DNA of 64,000 nucleotides from Morinoia aosen (Eukaryota; Arthropoda; Malacostraca; Amphipoda; Talitridae): positions 9,380,246-9,444,245 of the forward strand of contig JASJYW010000026.1 of the NCBI GenBank assembly GCA_030386875.1. The letters are read 5' to 3'. The first letter of the stretch is position 1. Each line of letters starts with the position of its first letter. Below are positions 1-13,600 of the stretch, piece by piece. The translations under genes were made by a program, and so were the position numbers. The notes below the pieces were generated by a model. That model did no database searches and had not been told where the DNA came from. It worked only from the letters and a program-made list of their open reading frames with translations.

Positions 1-366
1 CTAATCCCCGCATTGATAGCTGCGTTCTGGCCCGCTAAGATGGGAAATAAAGTATCGAATATTAATGTAGATGCCATATTAACGGCGATAAAGGCCAATA
101 ATGGCCAAATCTCGGATGAACTTATTCGACACACTGAGGAAACAAGAGTTGATCTCATTCCTGACCAGTTAAGCGACATAATGTTGCTTCTGTACACAGT
201 AATTACAATCATCCTTGCGGTGATGATTATCTACATAAAACGGGATCTACACAAGGTCATTAGCCGCATTAGTGGTGAGGACGTCGCATTGCGTCGAACC
301 GCTTTAAAAGAAATCTGTAACGGTCCTAGGCAGATCCCTTCAGTCTCGCCTCAAGTTAGCGTGTAA
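1..366 (+). CDS. Third ORF of retrotransposon copy 1, C-terminal part: single-pass membrane protein (env-like?)
   Basis: The frame is open from the first base of the window, so the 5' end is cut; the first ATG in frame is at 40. From that ATG the protein begins MGNKVSN, followed by an acidic/polar stretch, then one strongly hydrophobic segment of about 20 residues (roughly MLLLYTVITIILAVMIIYI) followed at once by KR and a basic tail of about 40 residues ending at TAA 364-366. This is the layout of a membrane anchor with a short cytoplasmic tail, as at the C-terminus of an envelope protein. The homologous ORF of copy 3 (58257-58580, minus) keeps the same N-terminal half and membrane segment. 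No surface, fusion-peptide or cleavage motif is visible in the window, so env origin is inference; a small stand-alone membrane protein is the alternative. Confidence 0.65.
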   Translation, partial: LIPALIAAFWPAKMGNKVSNINVDAILTAIKANNGQISDELIRHTEETRVDLIPDQLSDIMLLLYTVITIILAVMIIYIKRDLHKVISRISGEDVALRRTALKEICNGPRQIPSVSPQVSV

Positions 367-1452
367 CTCTACAATTCTAAGCTCACACGTTTTGTATTGA
401 ATAACATAGATCTAAATATCATGTTCTGATATTCCAATCTCCCGAGGAGTAAGAAAACCCCATGTCTTAGATTATCTCTATTCTATATGTTGTATTTTAA
501 ATAATTCTATTATATACGGTTCTGTTTTCGCTGTCAATATTATAACCTTTTTGTCGTTTTACTTGCCCCCTAGAATTGTTTTGTTCACCAGTAGTTCGCG
601 AAGGACGAGAGCTTTTTGAAAATTTGAAGAACCATTTTAATTAAAATGATTGAAAAGCAGAAAGGCAGAATAACTACTTATATTCTCATCATGTAACGAT
701 CACTTGCGAATTTAATTGTAATAATGCATCATCGGAGAGTTTTCATATTCAACGCATTTTTTAGCAGCGTGCCACGAAGAACTGTATCGCGAGAAAAATG
801 TGCCACGAGATAGTTAAATTCTGGTATTGAAATCCGTAGATTTTTCTCTATTATTCTATTATTATTACGTTAATTTGAATCGTAGGATTTGAATCAAGTT
901 GAACTTACCATTTGTAGTATTGTATTGTTTGCGTATTAAAACTTATATTCTATAACTTGAGTTGATTTATTCAGTACGCGTTTTGATGTTCGTTTTTGAT
1001 ATTCTGATATGTTAAATTGTGCGATGTATCTTTTGTATCCGAAATATTTGAGGTATCCACGAATTCTATTACGAATAACGGACATTCTAAAAGCAGTTGA
1101 TAAATTTAAGTTGATAAACTTAATGATGAATGAACAAAATTGTTTGAGCTAAGTGCATAGAGTGATTATTTGGCTGATTATAGATAATAAATCTGGTATT
1201 GAAGTGACACTAATATATAATATAGACACTAAAAATTGTTTAACACGATGTAGGATTACCGTTGAAATTTGTTTATGATGACAGCAAAGGCCATACCTGT
1301 CTACCTCTGTTCATAATTCGGAAGCTTATACGTTCTGATTCTGAATTTTGTTATACGACGGATTGTAAGATTACTCGATAGTCACAGGAAAACCAAAGTA
1401 AATTAAATACCGATTTAAAAATTTTTATTGTAATAAAGAATTTTTAAAAATT
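367..1452 (+). other. Untranslated 3' region of retrotransposon copy 1
   Basis: An AT-rich stretch between the small ORF and the polypurine tract, without a convincing ORF. Parts of it recur in copy 2 (around 35690-36600) and, in reverse, in copy 3 (56904-58256), for example the phrase near 595-640 containing GTTCGCGAAGGACGAGAGC. It is therefore element sequence, not host sequence. I see no other gene or RNA in it. Confidence 0.75.
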
Positions 1453-1466
1453 GTGGGGGGAGCATA
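1453..1466 (+). promoter_or_regulatory. Polypurine tract of copy 1 (plus-strand primer)
   Basis: GTGGGGGGAGCATA lies directly before the LTR start TGTGCGG. The G6-A-G core with a short CAT(T)A spacer is found at the same place in copy 2 (36611-36623) and copy 3 (minus, 56904-56917), which marks it as the conserved plus-strand priming site. Confidence 0.75.
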
Positions 1467-1787
1467 TGTGCGGCCGCCTCCTATATAAATAGAGTCGGTG
1501 AGAGATATCGTCGTTCATTGTCGGCCAGCTGTCGTGGTGATCACATTAGACAGAGCCATCACTGGCCAGTAGCAGATGCGTTACCATCGCAGAGCACTTG
1601 TACAAGATCACAGATGCGTTGTAGAAGACTTGTACCAGCAACTATCGTCCGACCTCACTGTTTCTTGAAGACTACCAAGCCTGTATCTACTCTGAAGTAC
1701 CAATAAATTATAAACCACGTTGCGGCTCGTCACTCTCGAACCCCATTCGCGTTTGTTTGCGGCCTGTTAGAAAAAAGGGCCGGAACA
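1467..1787 (+). repeat. 3' LTR of copy 1 (321 bp)
   Basis: The LTR begins TGTGCGGCC and ends GGGCCGGAACA, with TG...CA termini, and has the same 321-bp length as the LTRs of copies 2 and 3 despite many substitutions. It contains a TATA box at 1484-1491 (TATAAATA), an initiator-like GTTCATTG whose A is at 1517 (33 bp downstream), and an AATAAA polyadenylation signal at 1702-1707. The satellite resumes at 1788 with CGGTGAAAATCAC; CGGT is the expected 4-bp target duplication, but the other side is outside the window. Confidence 0.9.
1484..1517 (+). promoter_or_regulatory. LTR core promoter: TATA box plus initiator (copy 1)
   Basis: TATAAATA begins at 1484, and CGTTCATTGT is centred on A1517. 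The same two elements at the same 33-bp spacing occur in the diverged LTRs of copy 2 (27534/27567), which supports their use as a pol II promoter. Confidence 0.65.
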
Positions 1788-4700
1788 CGGTGAAAATCAC
1801 GTCGTTTGCTGTTTTCCGTGGCGACATAGGCGGAAAGTGCATATTTAGCCCATTCCACGGTCGACAGAGCTAAAATGCGTGTTTTGGGCCATTCCTAGGC
1901 CGAATGCGGTGAAAATCACGTCGTTTGCTGTTTGCCGTGGCGACATGGGCGGAAAGTGCATATATAGCCGATTTCACGGTCGACAGAGCTAAAATGTGTG
2001 TTTTGGGCCAGTCCTAGGCCGAATGCGGTGAAAATCACGTCGTTTGCTGTTTCCCGTGGCGACATAGGCGGAAAGTGCATATTTTGCCGATTCCACGGTC
2101 GACAGTGCTAAAATGCGTGTTTTGGGCCATTCCTATACCGAATGCGGTGAAAATCACGTCGTTTGCTGTTTCCCGTGGCGACATAGGCGGAAAGTGCATA
2201 TTTAGCCGATTCCACGGTCGACAGAGCTAAAATGCGTGTTTTGGGCCATTCCTAGGCCGAATGCGGTGAAAATCACGTCGTTTGCTGTTTCCCGTGGCGA
2301 CAAAGGCGGAAAGTGCATATTTAGCCGATTCCACGGTCGACAGAGCTAAAATGCGTGTTTTGGGCCATTCCTAGGCCGAATGCGGTGAAAATACGTCGTT
2401 TGCTGTTTTCCGTGGCGACAAAGGCGGAAAGTGCATATTTAGCCGATTCCACGGTCGACAGAGCTGAAATGCGTGTTTTGGGCCATTCCTAGGCCGAATG
2501 CGGTGAAAATACGTCGTTTGCTGTTTCCCGTGGCGACATAGGCGGAAAGTGCATATTTAGCCGATTCCACGGTCGACAGAGCTAAAATGCGTGTTTTGGC
2601 CTATTCCTAGGCCGAATGCGGTGAAAATCACGTCGTTTGCTGTTTCCCGTGGCGACACAGGCGGAAAGTGCATATTTAGCCGATTCCAAGGACGACAGAG
2701 GTAAAATGCGTGTTTTGGGCCATTCCTTGGCCGAATGCGGTGAAAATCACGTCGTTTGCTGTTTCCCGTGGCGACATAGGCGGAAAGTGCATATTTAGCC
2801 GATTCCACGGTTGACAGAGCTAGAATGCGTGTTTTGGGCCATTCCTAGGCCGAATGCGGTGAAAATCACGTCGTTTGCTGATTCCCGTGGTGACATAGGC
2901 GGAAAGTGCATATATAGCCGATTCCACGGTCGACAGAGCTAAAATGCGTGTTTTGGGCCATTCCTAGGCCGAATGCGGTGAAAATCACGTCGTTTGCTGT
3001 TTCCCGTGGCGACATAGGCGGAAAGTGCATATTTAGCCGATTCCACGGTCGACAGAGCTAAATGCGTGTTTTGTGCCATTCCTAGGCCGAATGAGGTGAA
3101 AATCACGTCGTTTGCTGTTTCCCGTGGCGTCATAGGCGGAAAGTGCATATTTTGCCGATTCCACGGTCGACAGAGCTAAAAGCGTGTTTTGGGCCATTCC
3201 TAGGCCGAATGCGGTGAAAATCACGTCGTTTGCTGTTTCCCGTGGCGACATAGGCGGAAAGTGCATATTTAGCCGATTCCACGGTCGACAGAGCTGAAAT
3301 GCGTGTTTTGGGCCATTCCTAGGCCGAATGCGGTGAAAATCACGTCGTTTGCTGTTTCCCGTGGCGACATAGGCGGAAAGTGCATATTTAGCCGATTCCA
3401 CGGTCGACAGAGCTAAAATGCGTGTTTTGGCCTATTCCTAGGCCGAATGCGGTGAAAATCACGTCGTTTGCTGTTTCCCGTGGCGACACAGGCGGAAAGT
3501 GCATATTTAGCCGATTCCAAGGACGACAGAGGTAAAATGCGTGTTTTGGGCCATTCCTAGGCCGAATGCGGTGAAAATCACATCGTTTGCTGTTTCCCGT
3601 GGCGACATAGGCGGAAAGTGCATTTTTAGCCGATTCCACGGTCGACAGAGCTGAAATGCGTGTTTTGGGCCATTCCTGTGCCGAATGCGGTGAAAATCAC
3701 GTCGTTTGCTGTTTCCCGTGGCGACATAGGCGGAAAGTGCATATTTGGCCGATTCCACGGTCGACAGAGCTAAAATGCGTGTTTTGGGCCATTCCTAGGC
3801 CGAATGCGGTGAAAATCACGTCGTTTGCTGTTTCCCGTGGCGACATAGGCGGAAAGTGCATATTTAGCCGATTCCACGGTCGACAGAGCTAAAATGCGTG
3901 TTTTGGGCCATTCCTAGGCCGAATGCGGTGAAAATCACGTCGTTTGCTGTTTCCCGTGGCGACATAGGCGGAAAGTGCATATATAGCCGATTTCACGGTC
4001 GACAGAGCTAAAATGCGTGTTTTGGGCCATTCCTAGGCCGAATGCGGTGAAAATCACGTCGTTTGCTGTTTCCCGTGGCGACATAGGCGGAAAGTGCATA
4101 TTTTGCCGATTCCACGGTCGACAGTTCTAAAATCCGTGTTTTGGGCCATTCCTATGCCGAATGCGGTGAAAATCACGTCGTTTGCTGTTTCCCGTGGCGA
4201 CATAGGCGGAAAGTGCATATTTAGCCGATTCCACGGTCGACAGAGCTAAAATGCGTGTTTTGGGCCATTCCTAGCCCGAATGCGGTGAAAATCACGTCGT
4301 TTGCTGTTTCCCGTGGCGACATAGGCGGAAAGAGCATATTTAGCCGATTCCACGGTCGACAGAGCTAAAATGCGTGTTTTGGGCCATTCCTAGGCCGAAT
4401 GCGGTGAAAATACGTCGTTTGCTGTTTCCCGTGGCGACAAAGGCGGAAAGTGCATATTTAGCCGATTCCACGGTCGACAGAGCTGAAATGCGTGTTTTGG
4501 GCCATTCCTATGCCGAATGCGGTGAAAATCACGTCGTTTGCTGTTTCCCGTGGCGACATAGGCGGAAAGTGCATATTTAGCCGATTCCACGGTCGACAGA
4601 GCTAAAATGCGTGTTTTGGACCATGCCTAGGCCGAATGCGGTGAAAATCACCTCGTTTGCTGTTTCCCGCGGCGACATAGGCGGAAAGTGCATATTTAGC

Positions 4701-7685
4701 CGATTCCACGGTCGACAGAGCTAAAATGCGTGTTTTGGGCCATTCCAAGGCCGAATGCGGTGAAAATCACGTCGTTTGCTGTTTCCCGTGGCGACATAGG
4801 CGAAAAGTGCATATTTAGCCGATTCCACGGTCGACAGAGCTAAAATGCGTGTATTGGGCCATTCCTAGGCCGAATGCGGTGAAAATCACGTCGTTTGCTG
4901 TTTCCTTTGGCGACATAGGCGGAAAGTGCATATTCAGCCGATTCCATGGTCGACAGAGCTAAAATGCGTGTTTTGGGCCATTCCTAGGCCGAATGCGGTG
5001 AAAATCACGTCGTTTGCTGTTTCCCGTGGCGACATAGGCGAAAAGTGCATATTTAGCCGATTCCACGGACGACAGAGCTATAATGCGTGTTTTGGGCTAT
5101 TTCTAGGCCGAATGCGGTGAAAATCACGACGTTTGCTGTTTCCCGTGGCGACATAGGCGGAAAGTGCATATTTAGCCAATTCCACGGTCGACAGAGCTAA
5201 AATGCGTGTAATGGGCCATTCCTAGGCCGAATGCGGTGAAAATCAAGTCGTTTGCTGTTTTTCGTGGCGACATAGGCGGAAAGTGCATATTTAGCCGATT
5301 CCACGGTCGACAGAGCTAAAATGCGTGTTTTGGGCCATTCCTAGGCCGAATGCGGTGAAAATCACGTCGTTTGCTGTTTCCCGTGGCGACATAGGCGGAA
5401 AGTGCATATTTAGCCGATTCCACGGTCGACAAAGCTAAAATGCGTGTTTTGGGCCATTCCTAGGCCGAATGCGGTGAAAATCACGTCGTTTGCTGTTTCC
5501 CGTGGTGACATATGCGGAAAGTGCGTATTTAGCCGATTCCACGGTCGACAGAGCTAAAATGCGTGTTTTGGGCCATTCCTAGGCCGAATGCGGTGTAAAT
5601 CACGTCGTTCGCTGTTTCCCGTGGCGACATAGGCGGAAAGTGCATATTTAGCCGATTCCACGGTCGACAGAGCTAAAATGCGTGTTTTGCGCCATTCCTA
5701 GGCCGAATGCGGTGAAAATCACGTCGTTTGCTGTTTCCCGTGGCGACATAGGCGGAAAGTGCATATTTAGCCGATTCCACGGTCGACAGAGCTAAAATGC
5801 GTGTTTTGGGCCATTCCTAGGCCGAATGCGGTTAAAATCACGTCGTTTGCTGTTTCCCGTGGCGACATAGGCGGAAGGTGCATATTTAGCCGATTCCACG
5901 GTCGACAGAGCTAAAATGCGTGTTTTGGGCCATTCTTAGGCCGAATGCGGTGAAAATCACGTCGTTTGCTGTTTCCCGTGGCGACATAGGCGGAAAGTGC
6001 ATATTTAGCCGATTCCACGGTCGACAGAGCTAAAATGCGTGTTTTTGGCCATTCCTAGGCCGAATGCGGTGAAAATCACGTCGTTTGCTGTTTCCCGTGG
6101 CGACATAGGCGGAAAGTGCATATTTAGCCGATTCCACGGTCGACAGAGCTAAAATGCGTGTTTTGGGCCATTCCTAGGCCGAATGCGGTGAAAATCACGT
6201 CGTTTGCTGTTTCCCGTGGCGACATAGGCGGAAAGTGCATATTCAGCCGATTCCACGGTCGACAGAGCTAAAAATGCGTGTTTTGGGCCATTCCTAGGCC
6301 GAATGCGGTGAAAATCACGTCGTTTGCTGTTTCCCGTGGCGACATAGGCGGAAAGTGCATATATAGCCGATTCCACGGTCGACAGAGCTAAAATGCGTGT
6401 TTTGGGCCATTCCAAGGCCGAATGCGGTGAAAATCACGTCGTTTGCTGTTTCCCGTGGCGACATAGGCGGAAAGTGCATATTTAGCCGATTCCACGGTCG
6501 ACAGAGCTAAAATGCGTGTTTTGGGCCATTCTTAGGCCGAATGCGGTGAAAATCACGTCGTTTGCTGTTTCCCGTGGCGACATAGGCGGAAAGTGCATAT
6601 TTAGCCGATTCCACGGTCGACAGAGCTAAAATGCGTGTTTTGGGCCATTCCTAGGCCGAATGCGGTGAAAATCACGTCGTTTGCTGTTTCCCTTGGCGAC
6701 ATAGGCGGAAAGTGCATATTTAGCCGATTAGACGGTCGACAGAGCTAAAATGCGTGTTTTGGGCCATTCCTAGGCCGAATGCGGTGAAAATCACGTCGTT
6801 TGCTGTTTCCCGTGGCGACATAGGCGGAAAGTGCATATATAGCCGATTCCACGGTCGACAGAGCTAAAATGCGTGTTTTGGGCCATTCCTAGGCCGAATG
6901 CGGTGAAAATCATGTCGTTTGCTGTTTCCCGTGGCGACATAGGCGGAAAGTGCATACTTAGCCGATTCCACGGTCGACAGAGCTAAAATGCGTGTTTTGG
7001 GCCATTCCTAGGCCGAATGCGGTGAAAATCACGTCGTTTGCTGTTTCCCGTGGCGACATAGGCGGAAAGTGCATATTTAGCCGATTCCACGGTCGACAGA
7101 GCTAAAATGCGTGTTTTGGGCCATTCCTAGGCCGAATGCGGTGAAAATTACGTCGTTTGCTGTTTCCCGTGGCGACATAGGCGGAAAGTGCATATTTAGC
7201 CGATTCCACGGTCGACAGAGCTAAAATGCGTGTTTTGGGCCATTCCTAGGCCGAATGCGGTGAAAATCACGTCGTTTGCTGTTTCCCGTGGCGACATAGG
7301 CGGAAAGTGCATATTTAGCCGATTCCACGGTCGACAAAGCTAAAATGTGTGTTTTGGGCCATTCCTTGGCCGAATGCGGTGAAAATCACGTCGTTTGCTG
7401 TTTCCCGTGGCGACATAGGCGGAAAGTGCATATTCAGCCGATTCCACGGTCGACAGAGCTAAAATGCGTGTTTTGGGCCATTCCTAGGCCGAATGCGGTG
7501 AAAATCACGTCGTTTGCTGTTTCCCTTGGCGACATAGGCGGAAAGTGCATATTTAGCCGATTAGACCGTCGACAGAGCTAAAATGCGTGTTTTGGGCCAT
7601 TCCTAGGCCGAATGCGGTGAAAATCACGTCGTTTGCTGTTTCCCGTGGCGACATAGGCGGAAAGTGCATATTTAGCCGATTCCAC

Positions 7686-10600
7686 GGTAGACAGAGCTAA
7701 AATGCGTGTTTTGGGCCATTCCTAGGCCGAATGCGTTGAAAATCACGTCGTTTGCTGTTTCCCGTGGCGACATAGGCGGAATGTGCATATTTAGCCGATT
7801 CCACGGTCGACAGAGCTAAAATGCGTGTTGTGGGCCATTCCTAGGCCGAATGCGGTGAAAATCACGTCGTTTGCTGTTTCCCGGGGCGACATAGGCGGAA
7901 AGTGCATATTTAGCCGATTCCACGATCGACAGAGCTAAAATGCGTGTTTTGGGCCATTCCTAGGCCGAATGCGGTGAAAATCACGTCGTTTGCTGTTTCC
8001 CGTGGCGAAATAGGCGGAAAGTGCATATTTAGCCGATTCCACGGTCGACAGAGCAAAAATGCGTGTTTTGGGCCATTCCTAGGCCGAATGCGGTGAAAAT
8101 CACGTCGTTTGCTGTTGCCCGTGGCGACATAGGCGGAAAGTGCATATTTAGCCGATTCCACGGTCGACAGAGCTGAAATGCGTGTTTTGGGCCATTCCTA
8201 GGCCGAATGCGGTGAAAATCACGTCGTTTGCTGTTTCCCGTGGCGACATAGGCGGAAAGTGCATATTTAGCCGATTCCACGGTCGACAGAGCAAAAATGC
8301 GTGTTTTGGGCCATTCCTAGGCCGAATGCGGTGAAAATCACGTCGTTTGCTGTTTCCCGTGGCGACATAGGCGGAAAGTGCATATTTAGCCGATTCCACG
8401 GTCGACAGAGCTAAAATGCGTGTTTTGGGCCATTCCTAGGCCGAATGCGGTGAAAATCATGTCGTTTGCTGTTTCCCGTGGCGACATAGGCGGAAAGTGC
8501 ATACTTAGCCGATTCCACGGTCGACAGAGCTAAAATGCGTGTTTTGGGCCATTCCTAGGCCGAATGCGGTGAAAATCACGTCGTTTGCTGTTTCCCGTGG
8601 CGACATAGGCGGAAAGTGCATATTTAGCCGATTCCACGGTCGACAGAGCTAAAATGCGTGTTTTGGGCCATTCCTAGGCCGAATGCGGTGAAAATCACGT
8701 CGTTTGCTGTTTCCCGTGGCGACATAGGCGGAAAGTGCATATTTAGCCGATTCCACGGTTGACAAAGCTAAAATGTGTGTTTTGGGCCATTCCTAGGCCG
8801 AATGCGGTGAAAATCACGTCGTTTGCTGTTTCCCGTGGCGACATAGGCGGAAAGTGCATATTCAGCCGATTCCACGGTCGACAGAGCTAAAATGCGTGTT
8901 TTGGGCCATTCCTAGGCCGAATGCGGTGAAAATCACGTCGTTTGCTGTTTCCCGTGGCGACATAGGCGGAAAGTGCATATATAGCCGATTCCACGGTCGA
9001 CAGAGCTAAAATGCGTGTTTTGGGCCATTCCTAGGCCGAATGCGGTGAAAATCACGTCGTTTGCTGTTTCCCGTGGCGACATAGGCGGAAAGTGCATATT
9101 TAGCCGATTCCACGGTCGACAGAGCTAAAATGCGTGTTTTGGGCCATTCTTAGGCCGAATGCGGTGAAAATCACGTCGTTTGCTGTTTCCCGTGGCGACA
9201 TAGGCGGAAAGTGCATATTTAGCCGATTCCACGGTCGACAGAGCTAAAATGCGTGTTTTGGGCCATTCCTAGGCCGAATGCGGTGAAAATCACGTCGTTT
9301 GCTGTTTCCCTTGGCGACATAGGCGGAAAGTGCATATTTAGCCGATTAGACGGTCGACAGAGCTAAAATGCGTGTTTTGTGCCATTCCTAGGCCGAATGC
9401 GGTGAAAATCACGTCGTTTGCTGTTTCCTGTGGCGACATAGGCGGAAAGTGCATATTTAGCCGATTCCACGGTAGACAGAGCTAAAATGCGTGTTTTGGG
9501 CCATTCCTAGGCCGAATGCGGTGAAAATCACGTCGTTTGTTGTTTCCCGTGGCGACATAGGCGGAATGTGCATATTTAGCCGATTCCACGGTCGACAGAG
9601 CTAAAATGCGTGTTGTGGGCCATTCCTAGGCCGAATGCGGTGAAAATCACGTCGTTTGCTGTTTCCCGGGGCGACATAGGCGGAAAGTGCATATTTAGCC
9701 GATTCCACGGTCGACAGAGCTAAAATGCGTGTTTTGGGCCATTCCTAGGCCGAATGCGGTGAAAATCACGTCGTTTGCTGTTTCCCGTGGCGACATAGGC
9801 GGAAAGTGCATATTTAGCCGATTCCACGGTCGACAGAGCAAAAATGCGTGTTTTGGGCCATTCCTAGGCCGAATGCGGTGAAAATCACGTCGTTTGCTGT
9901 TTCCCGTGGCGACATAGGCGGAAAGTGCATATTTAGCCGATTCCACGGTCGACAGAGCTAAAATGCGTGTTTTGGACCATTCCTAGGCCGAATGCGGTGA
10001 AAATCACGTCGTTTGCTGTTTCCCGTGGCGAAATAGGCGGAAAGTGCATATTTAGCCGATTCCACGGTCGACAGAGCTAAAATGCGTGTTTTGGACCATT
10101 CCTAGGCCGAATGCGGTGAAAATCATGTCGTTTGCTGTTTCCCGTGGCGACATAGGCGGAAAGTGCATATTTAGCCGATTCCACGGTCGACAGAGCTAAA
10201 ATGCGTGTTTTGGGCCATTCCTAGGCCGAATGCGGTGAAAATCACGTCGTTTGCTGTTTCCCGTGGCGACATAGGCGGAAAGTGCATATTTAGCCGATTC
10301 CACGGTTGACAAAGCTAAAATGTGTGTTTTGGGCCATTCCTAGGCCGAATGCGGTGAAAATCACGTCATTTGCTGTTTCCCGTGGCGACATAGGCGGAAA
10401 GTGCATATTCAGCCGATTCCACGGTCGACAGAGCTAAAATGCGTGTTTTGGGCCATTCCTAGGCCGAATGCGGTGAAAATCACGTCGTTTGCTGTTTCCC
10501 GTGGCGACATAGGCGGAAAGTGCATATATAGCCGATTCCACGGTCGACAGAGCTAAAATGCGTGTTTTGGGCCATTCCTAGGCCGAATGCGGTGAAAATC

Positions 10601-13600
10601 ACGTCGTTTGCTGTTTCCCGTGGCGACATAGGCGGAAAGTGCATATTTAGCCGATTCCACGGTCGACAGAGCTAAAATGCGTGTTTTGGGCCATTCTTAG
10701 GCCGAATGCGGTGAAAATCACGTCGTTTGCTGTTTCCCGTGGCGACATAGGCGGAAAGTGCATATTTAGCCGATTCCACGGTCGACAGAGCTAAAATGCG
10801 TGTTTTGGGCCATTCCTAGGCCGAATGCGGTGAAAATCACGTCGTTTGCTGTTTCCCTTGGCGACATAGGCGGAAAGTGCATATTTAGGAGATTAGACGG
10901 TCGACAGAGCTAAAATGCGTGTTTTGTGCCATTCCTAGGCCGAATGCGGTGAAAATCACGTCGTTTGCTGTTTCCTGTGGCGACATAGGCGGAAAGTGCA
11001 TATTTAGCCGATTCCACGGTAGACAGAGCTAAAATGCGTGTTTTGGGCCATTCCTAGGCCGAATGCGGTGAAAATCACGTCGTTTGCTGTTTCCCGTGGC
11101 GACATAGGCGGAATGTGCATATTTAGCCGATTCCACGGTCGACAGAGCTAAAATGCGTGTTGTGGGCCATTTCTAGGCCGAATGCGGTGAAAATCACGTC
11201 GTTTGCTGTTTCCCGGGGCGACATAGGCGGAAAGTGCATATTTAGCCGATTCCACGGTCGACAGAGCTAAAATGCGTGTTTTGGGCCATTCCTAGGCCGA
11301 ATGCGGTGAAAATCACGTCGTTTGCTGTTTCCCGTGGCGACATAGGCGGAAAGTGCATATTTAGCCGATTCCACGGTCGACAGAGCAAAAATGCGTGTTT
11401 TGGGCCATTCCTAGGCCGAATGCGGTGAAAATCACGTCGTTTGCTGTTTCCCGTGGCGACATAGGCGGAAAGTGCATATTCAGCCGATTCCACGGTCGAC
11501 AGAGCTAAAATGCGTGTTTTGGGCCATTCCTAGGCCGAATGCGGTGAAAATCACGTCGTTTGCTGTTTCCCGTGGCGACATAGGCGGAAAGTGCATATTC
11601 AGCCGATTCCACGGTCGACAGAGCTAAAATGCGTGTTTTGGGCCATTCCTAGGCCGAATGCGGTGAAAATCACGTCGTTTGCTGTTTCCCGTGGCGACAT
11701 AGGCGGAAAGTGCATATATAGCCGATTCCACGGTCGACAGAGCTAAAATGCGTGTTTTGGGCCATTCCTAGGCCGAATGCGATGAAAATCACATCGTTTG
11801 CTGTTTCCCGTGGCGACATAGGCGGAAAGTGCATATTTAGCCGATTCCAGGGTCGACAGGGCTAAAATACGTGTTTATGGCCATTCCTCGGCCGAATGCG
11901 GGGAAAATCACGTCGTTTGCTGTTTCCCGTGGCGACATAGGCGGAAAGTGCATATTTAGCCGATTCCACGGTCGACAGAGCTAAAATGCGTGTTTTGGGC
12001 CATTCTCAGCCCGAATGCGGTGAAAATCACGTCGTTCGCTGTTTCCCGTGGCGACATAGGCGGAAAGTGCATATTTAGCCGATTCCACGGTCGACAGAGC
12101 TAAAATGCGTGTTTTGGGCCATTCCTAGGCCGAATGCGGTGAAAATCACGTCGTTTGCTGTTTCCCGTGGCGACATAGGCGGCAAGTGCATATTTAGCCG
12201 ATTCCACGGTCGACAAAGCTAAAATGTGTGTTTTGGGCCATTCCTAGGCCGAATGCGGTGAAAATCACGTCGTTTGCTGTTTCTCGTGGCGACATAGGCG
12301 GAAAGTGCATATTCAGCCGATTCCACGGTCGACAGAGCTAAAATGCGTGTTTTTGGCCATTCCTAGGCCGAATGCGGTGAAAATCACGTCGTTTGCTGTT
12401 TCCCGTGGCGACATAGGCGGAAAGTGCATATATAGCCGATTCCACGGTCGACAGAGCTAAAATGCGTGTTTTGGGCCATTCCTAGGCCGAATGCGGTGAA
12501 AGTCGCGTCGTTTGCTGTTTCCCGTGGCGACATAGGCGGAAAGTGCATGTTCAGCCGATTCCACGGTCGACAGAGCTAAAATGCGTGTTTTGGGCCATTC
12601 TTAGGCCGAATGCGGTGAAAATCACGTCGTTTGCTGTTTCCCTAGGCGACATAGGCGGGAAGTGCATATTTAGCCGATTCCACGGTCGACAGAGCTAAAA
12701 TGCGTGTTTTGGGCCATTCCTAGGCCGAATGCGGTGAAAATCACGTCGTTTGCTGTTTCCCTTGGCGGCATAGGCGGAAAGTTCATATTTAGCCGATTAG
12801 ACGGTCGACAGAGCTAAAATGCGTGTTTTGGGCCATTCCTAGGCCGAATGCGGTGAAAATCACGTCGTTTGCTGTTTCCCATGGCGACATAGGCGGAAAG
12901 TGCATATTTAGCCGATTCCACGGTAGACAGAGCTGAAATGCGTGTTTTGGGCCATTCCTAGGCCGAATGCGGTGAAAATCACGTCGTTTGCTGTTTCCCG
13001 TGGCGACATAGGCGGAATGTGCATATTTAGCCGATTCCACGGTCGACAGAGCTAAAATGCGTGTTGTGGGCCATTCCTAGGCCGAATGCGGTGAAAATCA
13101 CGTCGTTTGCTGTTTCCCGGGGCGACATTGGCGGAAAGTGCATATTTAGCCGATTCCACGGTCGACAGAGCTAAAATGCGTGTTTTGGGCCATTCCTAGG
13201 CCGAATGCGGTGAAAATCACGTCGTTTGCTGTTTCCCGTGGCGACATAGGTGGAAAGTGCATATTTAGCCGATTCCACGGTCGACAGAGGTAAAATGCGT
13301 GTTTTGAGCCATTCCTAGGCCGAATGCGGTGAAAATCACGTCGTTTGCTGTTTCCCGAGGGGACATAGGCGGAAAGTGCATATTTAGCCGATTCCACGAT
13401 CGACTGAGCTAAAATGCGTGTTTTGGGCTATTCCTAGGCCGAATGCGATGAAAATCACGTCGTTTGCTGTTTCCCGTGGCGACATAGGCGGAAAGTGCAT
13501 ATATAGCCGATTCCACGGTCGACAGAGCTAAAATGCGTGTTGTGGGCCATTCCTAGGCCGAATGCGTTGAAAATCACGTCGTTTGTTGTTTCCCGTGGCG

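Larger units (their letters stand above)
1..1787 (+). mobile_element. LTR retrotransposon copy 1, 3' end only (Ty3/gypsy type)
   Basis: This is the 3' end of an element whose body lies before the window. In order it shows the C-terminal part of the membrane ORF, about 1.1 kb of AT-rich untranslated DNA, a G-rich polypurine tract and a 321-bp 3' LTR that begins TGTGCGG and ends GGAACA. The same order and the same small ORF appear in copy 3 on the minus strand at 56583-58580. The LTR is clearly diverged from copies 2 and 3, so this is an older or separate subfamily. The right flank enters directly into the satellite; the left target duplication cannot be seen. Confidence 0.9.

Noticed and set aside
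1518..1706. 62-codon open frame inside the copy 1 LTR
   Set aside because: It lies in the R/U5 region of the LTR, is not shared with the LTRs of copies 2 and 3, and has no known motif.
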